The position numbers and the translations under genes were made by a program. 64,000 bases of DNA from Rana temporaria (taxonomy: Eukaryota > Chordata > Amphibia > Anura > Ranidae), in contig NC_053491.1 of assembly GCF_905171775.1 (NCBI RefSeq), forward strand, positions 305,939,841 to 306,003,840, written 5' to 3'. The notes below the pieces were generated by a model, which worked only from the letters and a program-made list of their open reading frames with translations, did not search any database and was not told where the DNA came from. Shown piece after piece: positions 1 to 10,552 of this stretch (within the stretch, counting starts at the first letter, position 1; every line of letters starts with the position of its first letter).

Positions 1-775
1 TCAGCGAGTCGGGTAGGAGGAAGACGTCAGCCCAGCTGATGGACCAGTATCAACTGGACTTTATGAGAACCAGTCAACTGGGCCACTTCCTCAGAACCAT
101 CACCCCCCCATCCGCCGGTCACACCCTCACACCTCTAAATGAGATGTGTTTGGAGTCAGGCGCGTTGCCCCACGCCTTATCGCTACTACATACACTGCTG
201 GTGACGCCACCGGAGGGGTATCAGATACCGAGCCTTGGTAAGTGGGAGCGAGACTTGGGTTTTCAGCTTACACCCACTAAGAGACGGCATATCCTCACAT
301 TCACACACAAGTCATCGATTTGTACCAGGGTCCAGGAGACCAACTACAAACTGCCGACGAGATGGTATAGGACCCCGGTCCTACTGAATAAATTGTTCCC
401 GGCAACATCAGACCTCTGCTGGAGGTGCCGATCAGATAAAGGCACCCTGCTGCATGGTTTTTGGTCCTGCCCACACCTCAGATCATTTTGGGAGGAAGTC
501 AGGTGAATTACGCAAAAATTTACAGAACGCAAAGTCCCAGATGACCCAGCGTACGTACTTCATGCAAATAACACCCGGCACGCGTATACAAAAAATCAAT
601 TGTACGCTACTTGTTGGATGCAGCCAAGGCCTGCTTCCTGCTGTGCTGGAAATCCCCACATCCACCGACGGTAGCCATGTGGTTACGGAAGGTGGATGAG
701 ATTGGCTGGATGGAGGATCTGGTTCTGTCAAAACAGGATAGAAGTGAGCTTTACTCCCAGACTTGGCAAATGTAG
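1..775 (+). pseudogene. LINE ORF2 C-terminal remnant
   Basis: Reading from about base 39, the protein has the post-RT region of L1/Tx1 ORF2. It shows the conserved TNYKLPTRWYRTP block (about 340-375) and a C-terminal Cys/His cluster, CWRC...GTLLHGFWSCP (about 418-475). A frameshift near 500 moves the reading frame; further down another frame encodes LLDAAKACFLLCWKSP (about 613-660) and VAMWLRKVDEIGWMEDLVL, ending at TAG 773-775. This C-terminal Cys motif is typical of L1-clade ORF2. The frame break means it is not functional as it stands. RT and endonuclease domains would lie left of the window. Confidence 0.8.
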
Positions 776-1385
776 ACAGACAATGTTCAAATACTCGGAG
801 GAAGGCCAGACCCTCAGAGGTGAATTACTGCTCCCCCCTAGCCAGAGTCCGTCCCCCCCCCTTGGATGAACTGTCCTGAGGGCTGGGTCCATCCGGTGGA
901 GCGAGCCGCTGGACGGCGGTGGTTGTCCATGCCCGCAAACTTTGCCCTACTCCCCTCCTTTTCCCTCCTCTTTTCTTCCACCATTCTTTTCTGTCTTCTC
1001 TTCTCTGGACTGCTTATTGAGCAGCATCCGCAATCTTACTCCTATTTTCTCCACTCAATTGTACTTAGAAAAAGGGAAATGTGGGAGGCTGGCTCACGGT
1101 TCCATAGTACCCGGATGCAGAGGATGCCACACGAACACTTTTTGGGCTTAAATATTGGTTGTCAAGATGGGGGCGGAGGTGCGGGACGGATGGCGATTCG
1201 CCCTCTGATACCCACACTGATTTATAAGATGTAACTAAACACGCTGTTCAACGGCTTCGGCCGAACAGTACACGTAACTGCCATTTCTGTGTGTGTATCT
1301 GCCTATGACAACTGTTGTAATGTTTTTCACTGTGGTTCATGTGGACCAGTCTCCTGTTTTGAATAAACCATAAAAAATAAAAAAA
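1..1385 (+). mobile_element. 3' end of an L1/Tx1-like LINE (LINE-0)
   Basis: This is the 3' part of a non-LTR retrotransposon: the C-terminus of ORF2 followed by about 600 bp of 3' UTR. It ends in an A-rich tail with an AATAAA-like signal near 1363-1385. Orientation is plus. The element is cut by the left edge of the window, so its 5' extent is unknown. The protein style matches LINE-1 at 36.7-39.0 kb, but the two pieces do not overlap and are not shown to be one copy. Immediately after the tail the sequence switches to an old MITE-like repeat. Confidence 0.85.
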
Positions 1386-2433
1386 CGAGCTATGGGCAGA
1401 AGTGAAGTTCTGACACAGCTTCCGCCCTGCAATGGTATGGAGACGGGTGATAACCATCTTCCCCTCACTCGTCTTCATACCCAGCCAGCAAGTGGATCGC
1501 CCCTGCCACTGCCGACGGCTCCAGTAAGCGCAGAGGGCACCGAAGAGTGGCAGGAGGAGGGGGGGGGTTATGGTAGAGATTTTTCAAATCCATATTTATT
1601 ACAAGAAGACGTTTTTATTTTACAAGGCTTTATTAATGTGACTTGGATTTGTCTTTCGGTGACTCTGATCTGAGGAGCATGTTTGTAATGAACAGCTTGC
1701 CCAGCTGTGGAATTTCACCTAACAAAGGGTTCTTATTTGACCATTTGTTGGAATATGGATGTTACCTCAATGGGGGGGGGGGGGGGGGATGTGACTAGGG
1801 ACAGGAAGAACAGTGTCCTGGCTTATGTGAGGGACTAGGCAAACCCAGCCATCCTTTGAAGTCGTAAGGGGGGTTGAGGAGGGGTGGGGCTTTTACAAAG
1901 GTGTATATATCCGGATGCAGCTGGTTAGCTCAGACTTCTTTTCCCTGGAGCCGATGACCTGACCTGAGCTAGACATGGTGACGTAATGTATCCCCTCTCC
2001 CTCTCTTCCTCCTCTCTCCCTCTCTCTCATGTATATTGTAACAATATTCAGCAGTTTCCTCTGTTTTAACAAGTGATATCATTTATGTTATGGTTGTAAA
2101 TATTGGATTATTAATACAAGTTTCTTCTCTGCATCAATAAATGTAATCCTTTTCTCATTTTTTGCACCGCTATTCTTTGTTTTAATTTTTATATAGACAA
2201 AAAGGTTTTAATAGCTTATTTTAATTATTTAAGTGCGGTATAAATATTTCCGTGACAGCGCCCCTCTCCCACCATTGATAAAAGTGATCATGCGGCGAAT
2301 CTCCTGCAGAGACCTCTTTCATCGTAAACTGAACAGCTCACTGAAGAGGAGGATACCTGGGTGCTGCCATAACAAAGACATCCCTCTTCAACGTGCAGAC
2401 GTATATCGGCGTGTGCTGGTCCAGAAGTGGCTG
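1386..2433. mobile_element. Old, interrupted TTAA-type MITE copy (family P2-like)
   Basis: 1386-1568 matches, with heavy divergence, the GC-rich part of the P2 repeat at about 49400-49550: the 'gagctatg..gacgggtg' block, the cctcact block, and 'gacggctcc' followed by gcggagggc. The match resumes at about 2245 with the following P2 segment ('gataa..gatc..gcggcgaatc'). The end near 2400-2433 resembles a P-family terminus (acgtatatcggcgtg, then ggtccagaagtgg). About 660 bp in between (1569-2225) do not belong to the repeat and look like a later insertion. Ends are too decayed to show target duplications. Confidence 0.5.
1569..2225. mobile_element. Possible solo LTR inserted in the MITE
   Basis: This block interrupts the older repeat. 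It has LTR-like content: a TG start near 1789, a TATA-like gtgtatatatcc at about 1900-1915, a CT-rich tract (about 1990-2030), and a polyadenylation-like caataaatgtaatcc near 2135, followed by a T-rich stretch ending in CA. No internal region or PBS is present and no target duplication could be confirmed. A run of about 18 G lies at 1770-1788. It could also be another kind of insertion. Confidence 0.3.
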
Positions 2434-2784
2434 AGAACCGAGTAATCAAACTGATTGCTTAGGGAGCACTGCTAACTGAGTGGAGAGTTGGTGGCTGTCA
2501 GTCTCTGGCTCTCTGCTATACCGCCCCCAACGCTCACTGAAACATTGTGCTGTGGAGACGAGAGCAGCCAGCTCAGCGGGCTGTCAGCTGACCTCAGAGC
2601 CGGTTCAGGCTGGGGGAAGATCGCAACCATATGGTCAGGAATTGCTCACATGCCTGAAACGGCTTTATGACGAAGTGTCACAAGAGTGTAAAACAGGAGA
2701 CATAGCCAAACAAGCAATAAATATATCATGACCTGTCTGCTTCAGTTTGATATTACTTGCGACAATTGATAAATATCCCATCCA
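2434..2784. other. Unassigned sequence
   Basis: No open frame, RNA gene or recognisable repeat terminus was found. The composition resembles the GC-moderate interior of P-type MITEs but no alignable counterpart was seen elsewhere in the window. Confidence 0.4.
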
Positions 2785-3185
2785 GGGGCCTTTGCCACAC
2801 CATTTCCTAGTCAAGGGTCTCTTCTGCACCCCCCTCCCCCCCCAGGCTAGGACTTCCTCTGCACTCCCCTCCTAGTCCAAGGCCCCCTCTACAGTCCCCC
2901 AAGTTCAGAGCCTCCATTGCACCCTGCCACACCAAACACCAGAGCCTCCTCTACACCCCCAGTCCAGGGCCTCTGGTGTACTCCCCTCCTAATCCAGTGC
3001 CTCTTCTGGATCACCCAGTACAGGGCCTCCACTGCACCCCCCCCCTTCTAGTCCAGGGCCTCCTCTGCATCCCCTAGTTCATAGCCTCCTATGCACTCCC
3101 CTGCTAGTCCAGCGCCTCTTGTGCACCTCCCGAGTCCAGAGCCGCTTGGCACCCCCCAGCCCATTGCCTCCTCCACACCCCCTAG
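2785..3185. repeat. Degenerate C-rich minisatellite
   Basis: About ten imperfect tandem copies of a roughly 40-bp unit built on 'agtccagggcctcctctgca' followed by a C-rich run (cccccta). Copies differ in C-run length and by many substitutions, so the array is old. It is noncoding. Confidence 0.8.
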
Positions 3186-3490
3186 TTTGGGCCCCGGGCA
3201 GGACAACTAGGAGATTGAGGGATCGCTTCTCTGACAATACTAGCCTGGCTTAACATTTAAATTCGTTAATTCACCAAGATGCACAATCCTTTAGGGTACA
3301 TATAGTAAAGAGGGTAGATTGTCCTGGCTGCGGTGATCGGTCTCCCTCTAGATATTTAATCTATACACCCATATTCCTAGGGGTTTGAACTTGGGATCAA
3401 GCTAACCATTATGAATAGCTTGCTTTACTTCCCTTGGGGTTTACTAGCACTACCTATCCCTGTTCCTGGACTCACTACACAGAGCTCTGT
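3186..3490. other. Unassigned unique-looking sequence
   Basis: AT-rich, with no open frame, no RNA gene and no repeat ends seen. It lies in the region downstream of the last HSPA9 exon in the window, in gene orientation, so it is presumably intronic. Confidence 0.4.
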
Positions 3491-3645
3491 TATTATTATA
3501 CAGGATTTATATAGCGCAAACAGTTTGCATAGCGCTTTACAACATTAGAGAAGACCGTACACAGTCACAATACAATTCAATAAAGGATGGATCAGAGGGC
3601 CCTGCTCATTAGAGCTTACAGTCTAGAAGACTTAGAAGTTCTTCC
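3491..3645 (+). repeat. Short dispersed repeat (ttatatagcgc type)
   Basis: It begins ttattattatacagg followed by atttatatagcgc, then gcatagcgctttacaac, and ends at 'gagcttacagtctag'. This is a familiar vertebrate dispersed repeat type; I recall very similar sequences in amphibians but cannot assign the class with confidence. The paired blocks tatagcgc and tagcgctt form a small imperfect palindrome. Confidence 0.45.
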
Positions 3646-4700
3646 ATTTAGTTAACCCTGACCTTCCATATTACTATTATTCACAAGTATAGCGTTGTTG
3701 GACATTCGTTTTACCAATTTGTAAATTTAGGAAATTTTTCACTTTAACCAGCATTATAATAAATTTGAGATTTTTTGACTTTTTTTTTCTCAGGGAACTG
3801 GCTATTATGGCCTTTTATGAGATCCGTGTGTGGGGTTTCCCACACATGCAACCAGCTAAATACACACCTGACATTTATTTTCCATTGACAGTTGATGATG
3901 TGTTTAACGTCGCCCTGCTTGGAGACTCCATCCCCATGATTTAAAGCTGAGGGGCGGAGTGAAATGCGTTGAAGGCGTGGCCTGGCAGGAGTCCAGGCTG
4001 AGCCCGTCATTCAAATATCAGTGGATCTGCATTGATTTGCAGCTTCATCGCATTTATCCTTTGCTTAAGTTGTTTGCAGCTGAGACAAGCTCCCTCCCTG
4101 GCCTGCATTCACAGCAGTGAACACAGGACTGCATTCCCTTTTTTCATTATAATGCAAAAACAGTCTGAGCTTGGGACTAAACGGGGGCATGGGTGGATGT
4201 TGACTAATGGGATCCAAGCTTACACAATCCGCCAATTTTCCAGCATCCTTTTGCTCCATCTGAGGGTCTTGTCAGCACAGAGTGGTGGCGGACATCTCTC
4301 TGCAGCAGTTGTGCCAACAGCCATGCCATCTCACCACCACTCTTATCTCAAACAGGCTCCGGCCGCATGTTCCAAAACCTTATTGGCTTATTTTCTGTTT
4401 GCTACCTACTTCCTGTAAGTAGCATGTAGCGGAGGGCAGAATTATTTATTTCTTTTTTTTTTCTTGGAATCAACAGTGTGCAATGCAGCCAGCTTGTCTG
4501 CTTAATTGGCCAAAAAGAGTTCCTGTGACCTGCAAGGGGTGGGTGGTGAAGTTGTTCTCGTTGGGAGGCGCACACAGCATGGTGTCCTGTGTCTGGACAG
4601 GGCCAGACATGCGTTGGCTGAATTCAAAGCACAATTTAATTTCCCTATGTTGGCCAAAAAAAAAAAAAGTGAGTATATTCTGAGCTTTCCCCAGCGATGG
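3646..4700. other. Unassigned intronic sequence
   Basis: No supported gene. Open frames here (for example about 3744-4010 minus and 4032-4418 plus) have no recognisable domain and no family resemblance. A cgttgaaggcgtggcctgg block near 3968 resembles fragments of amphibian dispersed repeats, but the ends could not be defined. T-rich and A-rich runs occur at 3780, 4450 and 4658. Confidence 0.4.
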
Positions 4701-5650
4701 ACGCAGTGGTAATTTTGTCTGCCTGCTCCACTGCAGGGAGACTAGAAGGTGCTTAGAACTGCTGAATCTCCATTCAGTATGAATGGCATGCTACTTTCTG
4801 GATCCTGGGACGGTTCCATATGGTTTGTGCTACTTTCCAGATTTTTGTAGATCCTTTTCTGTGGGAGCCAGGTGCTCTGAAGACCAAGATCCCTTCGCTG
4901 TGCACATAGTCCTCCTCGGATTGCCCTGCCTGCTGGGTGCCCAGAGCCCTCTTTGGATTGCCCTTGCTGTTCTGTCTGGTGTGCCCAGAACCCACATCAA
5001 GTTGCCCTACTTGCTTCCACTGTGTGACCAGAGTCCTCCTCGGATTGTCCTGCCTGGATCCCCTGATGCCAAAATCCCCACATCAATTACTAGTTGCACT
5101 TACTCAGCGTGAGTTTTTGAAACCTTCCACCCCTTATCGCCCCTGCCGTTACCATTTTGAGAAACATTCAGACTAGATGTTTCTTTGTTACCCCGTGACC
5201 GGTTTCCTTTTTTGCTGTGCTATATCCCCACTGGACCGTTACCCCTTGCTGCTGCCCTGAAGGTCATCTCCCCTTTCTTCGTCATAGCTGCCTGTGAACG
5301 GTTTATGCTGTGCCCACTGCCATGCCGTAAACTGTCTATCCATGCAATGCCCGTTGCTACTCTGAGAATGTTTTATCTGTGCCATACTACCACGCTGAGG
5401 ACCTGTTTTCCCCTTGCCGGACCTGCTTGTTGCCCTGTGGACCGTTCCCCTAAACTGTCGGTCTACTGCTCGAAGGATCAGCTCCCCTTGTTGTGCCTTT
5501 TCGTTACCTGGTGAATTGTTCACCCATGGTGAACCAATGTTACTCCGTGAATCTGTTGCATGACCATTGCTACCCTGTGGACTGATTAACTGTGCCCCCA
5601 AGTCTGCCAACAAACATCTGTGAGTCGGGTTGCTTGTGATTTGCCTTTGA
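4701..5650. repeat. Degenerate C/T-rich repetitive region
   Basis: Phrases such as 'gattgccctgcctg', tgccctgtggaccg, 'gttgctactctg' and gttaccccttgctgctg recur at irregular spacing. They suggest a very old minisatellite or a decayed repeat interior. Frames of about 110-125 codons are open on both strands, but their composition (Pro/Leu/Cys rich) follows the repeat and no domain is visible. I do not call a gene. Confidence 0.4.
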
Positions 5651-5956
5651 GTGCTCTATGCGCTCCTAGTACATCACTTATTATACCCAAACTTTCTGAA
5701 GTCCTTTGTGCTTAAATGAATGAGAAAAATTAAATTACACCCAATTATACAGCTTTGACTGCAGAGAAAAACAGAATTCAGAATCTTGTATATTGTCTGG
5801 CAGGTACGATAGCATGCACACACATGCACAGTTGGAATACAGAAGTAAAACATTTCCCCCCACACATTTATTCTTAGGTCATCTGTATAACAATCAAAAC
5901 ATTAATTTGTTTTAACGCAACTACAAAAAAAAAAAAAAAAAAAAAAACATGCTTAC
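5651..5956. other. HSPA9 intron sequence next to the donor site
   Basis: Intronic sequence flanking the lower-coordinate end of the HSPA9 exon. A run of about 24 A (about 5924-5947) lies directly beside the splice donor; in the transcript it reads as a U tract a few bases after the exon. No repeat or gene was recognised. Confidence 0.6.
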
Positions 5957-6061
5957 CAATGTAAACTGTCCAAGAATTTTGTTGTCGCACGCCATTTCTC
6001 GCTCTCCTTGGCATACTTTAATTTCCACTTGCGTCTGCCCATCAGCAGCAGTAGAGAACAC
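5957..6061 (-). CDS. HSPA9: HSPA9 (mortalin) exon, start of substrate-binding domain
   Basis: This 105-nt exon encodes exactly 35 codons in phase 0. It starts [16 protein letters not shown] and ends ILGQFTL, the N-terminal beta strands of the HSP70 substrate-binding domain as in mitochondrial HSP70. It is preceded by an AG acceptor (forward ct at 6062-6063) and followed by a GT donor, with GTAAGC reading down from 5956. In HSPA9 this peptide follows directly after TTIPTKKSQ, which ends the exon at 12695, so the two exons join in frame across a 6.6-kb intron. Mortalin is the matrix HSP70 that drives protein import and folding and helps assemble Fe-S clusters. The following exon (IGIPPAPRG in the family) was not found at lower coordinates, so it probably lies outside the window. 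Confidence 0.95.
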
Positions 6062-6119
6062 CTTTAAAAAAAAAAAAAAGGGAAACTAAAAAGTTAATTG
6101 ACAGAACAAGAGGAATCAA

Positions 6120-6837
6120 CACCCAGGTATAACCCCTTACAACTCATCAGGTAAGCCTTGGGTTTTGTAGCAAGCATTTGAGGACCACAAGCAAGAGGAG
6201 AGTGATCTGTGCCCTAGGATGTTCTCCAAGAAAACAGTTTAACAGGTAAACTAGAAAAAAAAAAGTACTTACCTGGAATTTCCATATCTTGCGAGTACAG
6301 TACAGAACACAGGCAAAGAATTCATAGACACTGGGTTATAGTCTCATACGTTTAAGTGATCAGACACTAGCCAGCTTTTGAGGGACAAAGACCCAACTTC
6401 AGAGTCCCGCTAAGTTGCATCCACACAAAAATGTACTTTGTAGAAATTTGAAAATGTATGAACAGAGAAAGAGGTGGCGATCTTGCAATTCTCCACTTCA
6501 ACCAGAGGAAGCCTGGTGTTCATTGATAAAATAAAAGGCTTCCTCTGAATGGCCGAGAAACATTCAGCTGGATTTAATTGTGTTCCAACAGCAGATGGGA
6601 AGTAACCAGCAATTCTGCTGAAACACAGCGCTGCATAGTGCCTCATCAATACTGCAACAGTATAATACCATCTTGACCGCAGCAGTATAAACATACTTAA
6701 ACAGTTTGTGCCAGCTTGGCCTAAAGTGAAAGAAAACCTGGATTTTGGATTTAAGAACTGCTTCTTCCATTTGGTTTACTTGTTACAGCAGACATTTCAT
6801 CCCTCTATACATGTATATCGCACCATTTAAATATTTC
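6120..6837 (-). mobile_element. DIRS fragment: terminal repeat plus recombinase end
   Basis: 6120-6400 aligns with the left inverted terminal repeat of DIRS-A: both have 'ttttgtagcaagca', then 'ctccaagaaaa' and acaggtaa.. followed by cttacctg. Beyond it, on the minus strand at about 6410-6500, is a decayed C-terminus of a DIRS tyrosine recombinase. It reads SFSVHTFSNFYKVHF; compare WSSVHTFTRFYQLDV in DIRS-A. The terminal repeat resembles DIRS-A more than DIRS-C, whereas the sequence from 6838 onward resembles DIRS-C. This may therefore be a separate DIRS fragment fused to its neighbour. 6500-6837 is not recognisable. Confidence 0.6.
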
Positions 6838-7660
6838 AGTCTGCAATTTTTCCAAGGGAAGAAAAACTCTCGCCGGAGTCCCGAATCAACCCCAGGTATT
6901 CAAAACGCTGAGTTGGTATCAGGACCGACTTCTGGATGTTTAACACGCAACCAAATTCTCGGAGCGTCTGGCTGGCTATAGACACCTCCACCTCTAATTC
7001 TGAGCCAGAAGCTGCTCTCAGAAGTTCGTCTAAGTAGCCCACAATGGCAATGCCTCGCTGTCTCAGCAAAGCTAGAATCTGTGCGAGCACCTTGGAGAAA
7101 ACTCTCGGTGCCGACGCTAGGCCAAAGGGAAGAGCCACAAACTGATAGTGGTCTTATCCGAATGCAAAGCACAGATTCCACTGGTGTTCTGCGAAAATTG
7201 GGACATGCAAGTATGCGTCCTTTATGTCCAAGGACACCAGAAAGTCCCATGGATAGAGTTCAGCCACCACCGAAAGAATGGATTCCATGCGGAACTTCTG
7301 TACTCTCACAAAGGCATTAAGGGCTTTGAGGTCCAAGATTGGATTGGATGAACCCTGTCTTTCTTCGGGACCACAAACAGATTCAAATAAAATCCCTGAA
7401 ACCTCTCGTCCTGCGGAACAGGAAAAAATGCCCCGCAACTTAGCAAGTCCTGCACTGCCCCCAATAGGGCAGACCGACAAGCCAGAAGGAGAGGGAGATT
7501 TGAGGGAAAGAATCTGTTCGGCGGACAGGAAAGAAACTCGATCTTTTACCCCGAAGTGACCACCTCGCAGACCCACTGGTGGACTGTGGGAGGAGAGTGC
7601 TCTTACCACCAGTGACATCTGTAATGTCGTCAAGCAAGGTACCAAAAAGTCTCCCACCCA
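6838..7660 (-). pseudogene. DIRS reverse transcriptase remnant
   Basis: Two frames on the minus strand carry DIRS-type RT motifs: NPILDLKALNAF, SLDIKDAYLHVPIF and, after a frame change near 7140, MALPFGLASAPRVFSKVL followed by a degraded GYLDELL (family: AYLDDLL) and FEYLGL. The catalytic YLDD has become YLDE and the gene is frameshifted, so it is inactive. It is colinear with the better preserved RT of DIRS-A. Confidence 0.8.
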
Positions 7661-8250
7661 TGGAGGGTAAATCCGCCAAAGCTTTTTTGGATGCTTGGTC
7701 AGCGGACCAGCATTTCAGCCAAATCAGGTGGCACAACACCACCGCAGAAACAGAGGCTCTGGATATCAAGGGGGTAGCATCACAGACATACAAGGCCCGG
7801 GACCAACTGGTCGGCCAGCCTAACATACTAAGGAGGGAGCTGATTCTCCTCCACAGTCTGGTGCAAAACCTATGCCCATTCAGTAAGTCTGAAACATCAA
7901 GGTTGCAGCCAAAATAGGCCGCAATGCAGACCCTAGCATGGTAAAAACCTCCTATCAGTATGGTCCTTGAAAGCAGGGGTCTCCTCTACAGGGAGAGTGG
8001 TTACCTTATTTAACCGAGCAACCAGGGGGGTCAACCACTGGAAGAGAAGCCCATTTTTTCAAAAGGCTGTCCTCAAAAGGGTAATGGACGGCAAGGCGCT
8101 GAGGGACCACAGACTTCTGTGGCTTTTCCCATTCCTTATCAATGAACTGAAGGATATATAAAGGAAAGACTTTTACAAAGCGGTCCGACTTGTGCAACCC
8201 AAAAGAAACTGAGCCCTCAGTGGATGCCTCAGCTGCACCATCAAGCTTAA

Positions 8251-9157
8251 AGGGTCACTAAAGGAATTTTTTTTTTTTTAGCTAAATAGCTTCCTTTACC
8301 TAACTGCAGTCCTGGTTTCATGTCCTCATTGTTCGTTTTTGCTTTGATGTTGCTGTAATCCCTCTCTGTTCTGGACACTTCCAGGTTGTCCGTTTCCTTA
8401 TCACCACAGTACTGGGAGATTTCTCACTGTGGTTACTAATTAAAGGATCACTAAAGGAATTTTTTTTTTTTTTAGCGAAATAGCTTCCTTTACCTTACTG
8501 CAGTACTGGTTTCATGTCCTCATCGCTCGTTTTTGCTTTGATGTTGCTGTAAAACTGCTCTGATCTCCACACTTCCTGGTTGTCTGGCTCCTTATAACCA
8601 CAGTACTGGGAGCTTTTCACGATGGTCTAAGCTGTCATTACTGTGTGTCTAAAACTTAACAGAACCAATCAGATTCATTTTAAAAACAAAACACTGCCCT
8701 GGATTTGTTTGTTTTTGTTCTGTGGGTCTCTTTACTTCACATAAACATGAAACCAGTTTAAAAACGAAAGTGAAACTACAGGCACATTATGTGATTGAAT
8801 TTAATCTATTTGTAATCATTTTTAAAAGGAATCAGTTAACTTTTATGTCTCTATACCCTGTAAACAGTCATTTCAGCAAAACATTTTTTTTCCTTTAGTG
8901 ATCCTTTAAGGAGGTGTGATTACTGTGTGTCAGCACCAATTCAGTTTCGTTTTACAAAGCATCACTGCCCTCCATTGGCTCTTTGTCTCTGTACATCAGA
9001 GAACCAGGAAACCGCAAAAACAAAACGAAACTGTAGGTACATTATGATTGGTTTTTATCTATTTTTAATAATTTTTAAAGGGAATCAGTTAACTATTATG
9101 TCTCTATACCCTGTAAACAGTAATTTCAGCTAAAAATTATTTTCCTTTAGTGACCCT
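8251..9157. mobile_element. TTAA MITE (AGGGTCACTAAAGG family), outer copy
   Basis: Terminal inverted repeats AGGGTCACTAAAGGAA and TTCCTTTAGTGACCCT are flanked on both sides by TTAA (8247-8250 and 9158-9161). The TTAA target is the hallmark of piggyBac-type transposition. Without its own insert the element is about 440 bp. It contains no open frame, so it depended on a transposase encoded elsewhere. It landed in the gag region of DIRS-D. Confidence 0.85.
8444..8905. mobile_element. Second copy of the same TTAA MITE nested inside
   Basis: A 462-bp copy with ends AGGATCACTAAAGGAA and TTCCTTTAGTGATCCT is flanked by TTAA at 8440-8443 and 8906-8909. It lies in the same orientation and is alignable with the outer copy: 'gcttcctttacct.actgcagt', ggtttcatgtcctcat and 'gtttttgctttgatgttgctgta' all recur. 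The two halves of the outer copy resume precisely at the flanking TTAA. Confidence 0.85.
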
Positions 9158-10552
9158 TTAAGGAAGTCCCTCAGAGCATTGGTAAGCACACTAACAAGTG
9201 CCCTGTCCTGCACTGAACCGGGCGAGGGGGTCTTCCTCACAAGGAAGGTCCTGGTCCACATCCTCTCACAACCCAGAACCGGGGTCCTGTGCCGCAGCCA
9301 GGACCGAGTCTGAGCCAGAGCATTCACCATGAGATGGCGGGGAGGGGGTACTTTTTACCCCCCTTACGCCCAATTGCCAATTCTACCCTGGCAACAAATG
9401 ATTCCAGGACTGCCGACAAAGTGTCCATGGGAACCGCAGGTGCAGGGGAACCAGCTGCCACTCCTGGCATGTTTGGGGAAGAGGGGCCAGATACTGACTC
9501 CACAAAACCACAGACCGCTCTCAGGGACCTATTCAAGACCTGAAAAATCCCACCCTCCTTGATGCACTGACCGGGGGGGGGTTACCCAGGGGACTCACCA
9601 ACCCAGTAAGACTGCTCAGCACCGCTGCCCGCCCTCTGTACACAGCGTGAAACCAACAGAAAATGGCCGCCAGACGCCTCAGAAATAAAATGGCCACCAC
9701 GACAAAATGGCCACCAATGGGAAATTCAATGGAATCATCAAGCATGCTAAAAATGTAGCCGGTGCCGCCAAAATTACGGCGAAACGCCGCAATGTACATA
9801 AGGCCGAGGTAGGGACTTCCATGAGGCAGGAGCACCCCCCCCAGAAAAAAAAAACGGGCCCCGACACCCTACAGTCCCCCATTGGGAAAATGGAGGCACC
9901 CCACAGTTCCACCCACTGCAGCGAGCTCTATAGAGCAGCAGAGGGAAATGTGACAGGGCAGGGAAAGGGAGGATAGGAGAACCCCCTAACCCCAGCAATG
10001 CCCAGCTGTTCCAACCCGCCGAATCAGGAGGGACTGTACTTACCAGTAAATGCGGGGACCCGCTGGCGCATTACTGACAGGCATACAACCGCGTTGGAGT
10101 AGCTGTCGGCCCAGTACACTGTGAGAGACAAAACAGCTTAGTCATGTGTGGACCCTGGAGCAAAAAGCCCACCGGCCATCCCAGGAGTCATGGGGTATGT
10201 TGTGGCCGACCCAGCACTTAGCTAAGGTCTTCTCACGCTCGATGGCCGGACTGGGGAGACAAGGATCTATATACCCAGCCTGCCACACAGCCGGCAGTTG
10301 ATAGAAGAATATTAAATAAAATATGTCTTCAGGGCGCGGGGCCAAAGGGAGCCACGTCCTTTTCCGCTAGGCAGAAAAAAAACCTGAGGCTGCAGGGAGG
10401 AGGGTTATGTCCGGAGGGACTGCCCCCTGGGCGGGGCTGTTCAACTGTTAAAGTAACATGTATTTAAATATCTAACATGTTCTGCCTAGTCCTCTCCTAT
10501 GAACAGGAACATAACCCATATGTCAAGACGATAAGAGAAACTTAAATTGTAA

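Larger units (their letters stand above)
7440..9540 (-). pseudogene. DIRS gag-like ORF remnant, split by a MITE
   Basis: Minus-strand frames at 7440-7826 and 9130-9536 match the gag-like ORF of the other DIRS copies. An example is CWSADQASKKALADLPSMGG followed by RLFGTLLDDI; compare SWEAEPPCKKLLVGFPFHGE and RLFGEDLDKYI in DIRS-A. 8251-9157 is a MITE and is not part of the gene. The segment around 7740-7760 (cagaaacag.ggctctggatatcaagg) is the intact counterpart of the site hit by the palindromic insert in DIRS-C. Confidence 0.65.
6838..10531 (-). mobile_element. DIRS retrotransposon remnant D (5' two thirds)
   Basis: On the minus strand this contains, in order, a right terminal repeat (10341-10531), an untranslated region rich in repeated aaatggccgcc-like blocks (9660-9790), a gag remnant and an RT remnant. 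The terminal repeat aligns with 31440-31640 of DIRS-C (tctgcctagtcctctcct, 'aggagggttatgtc', gcggggctgttcaac-like blocks). D and C therefore belong to one family. RNase H and recombinase regions are missing. A TTAA MITE (8251-9157) interrupts gag. Confidence 0.75.

Noticed and set aside
1..1385. LINE-0 as the missing 3' end of LINE-1
   Set aside because: They are of similar type, but they lie about 38 kb apart with LINE-0 upstream on the same strand; no joining evidence.
3968..4430. Possible additional HSPA9 exon downstream on the minus strand
   Set aside because: No frame encodes the expected IGIPPAPRG-type peptide and no acceptor/donor pair fits.
4783..5613. Open frames of 109-124 codons on both strands as a possible host exon
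   Set aside because: Composition follows degenerate C/T-rich repeats, there are no splice signals in register and no recognisable domain.
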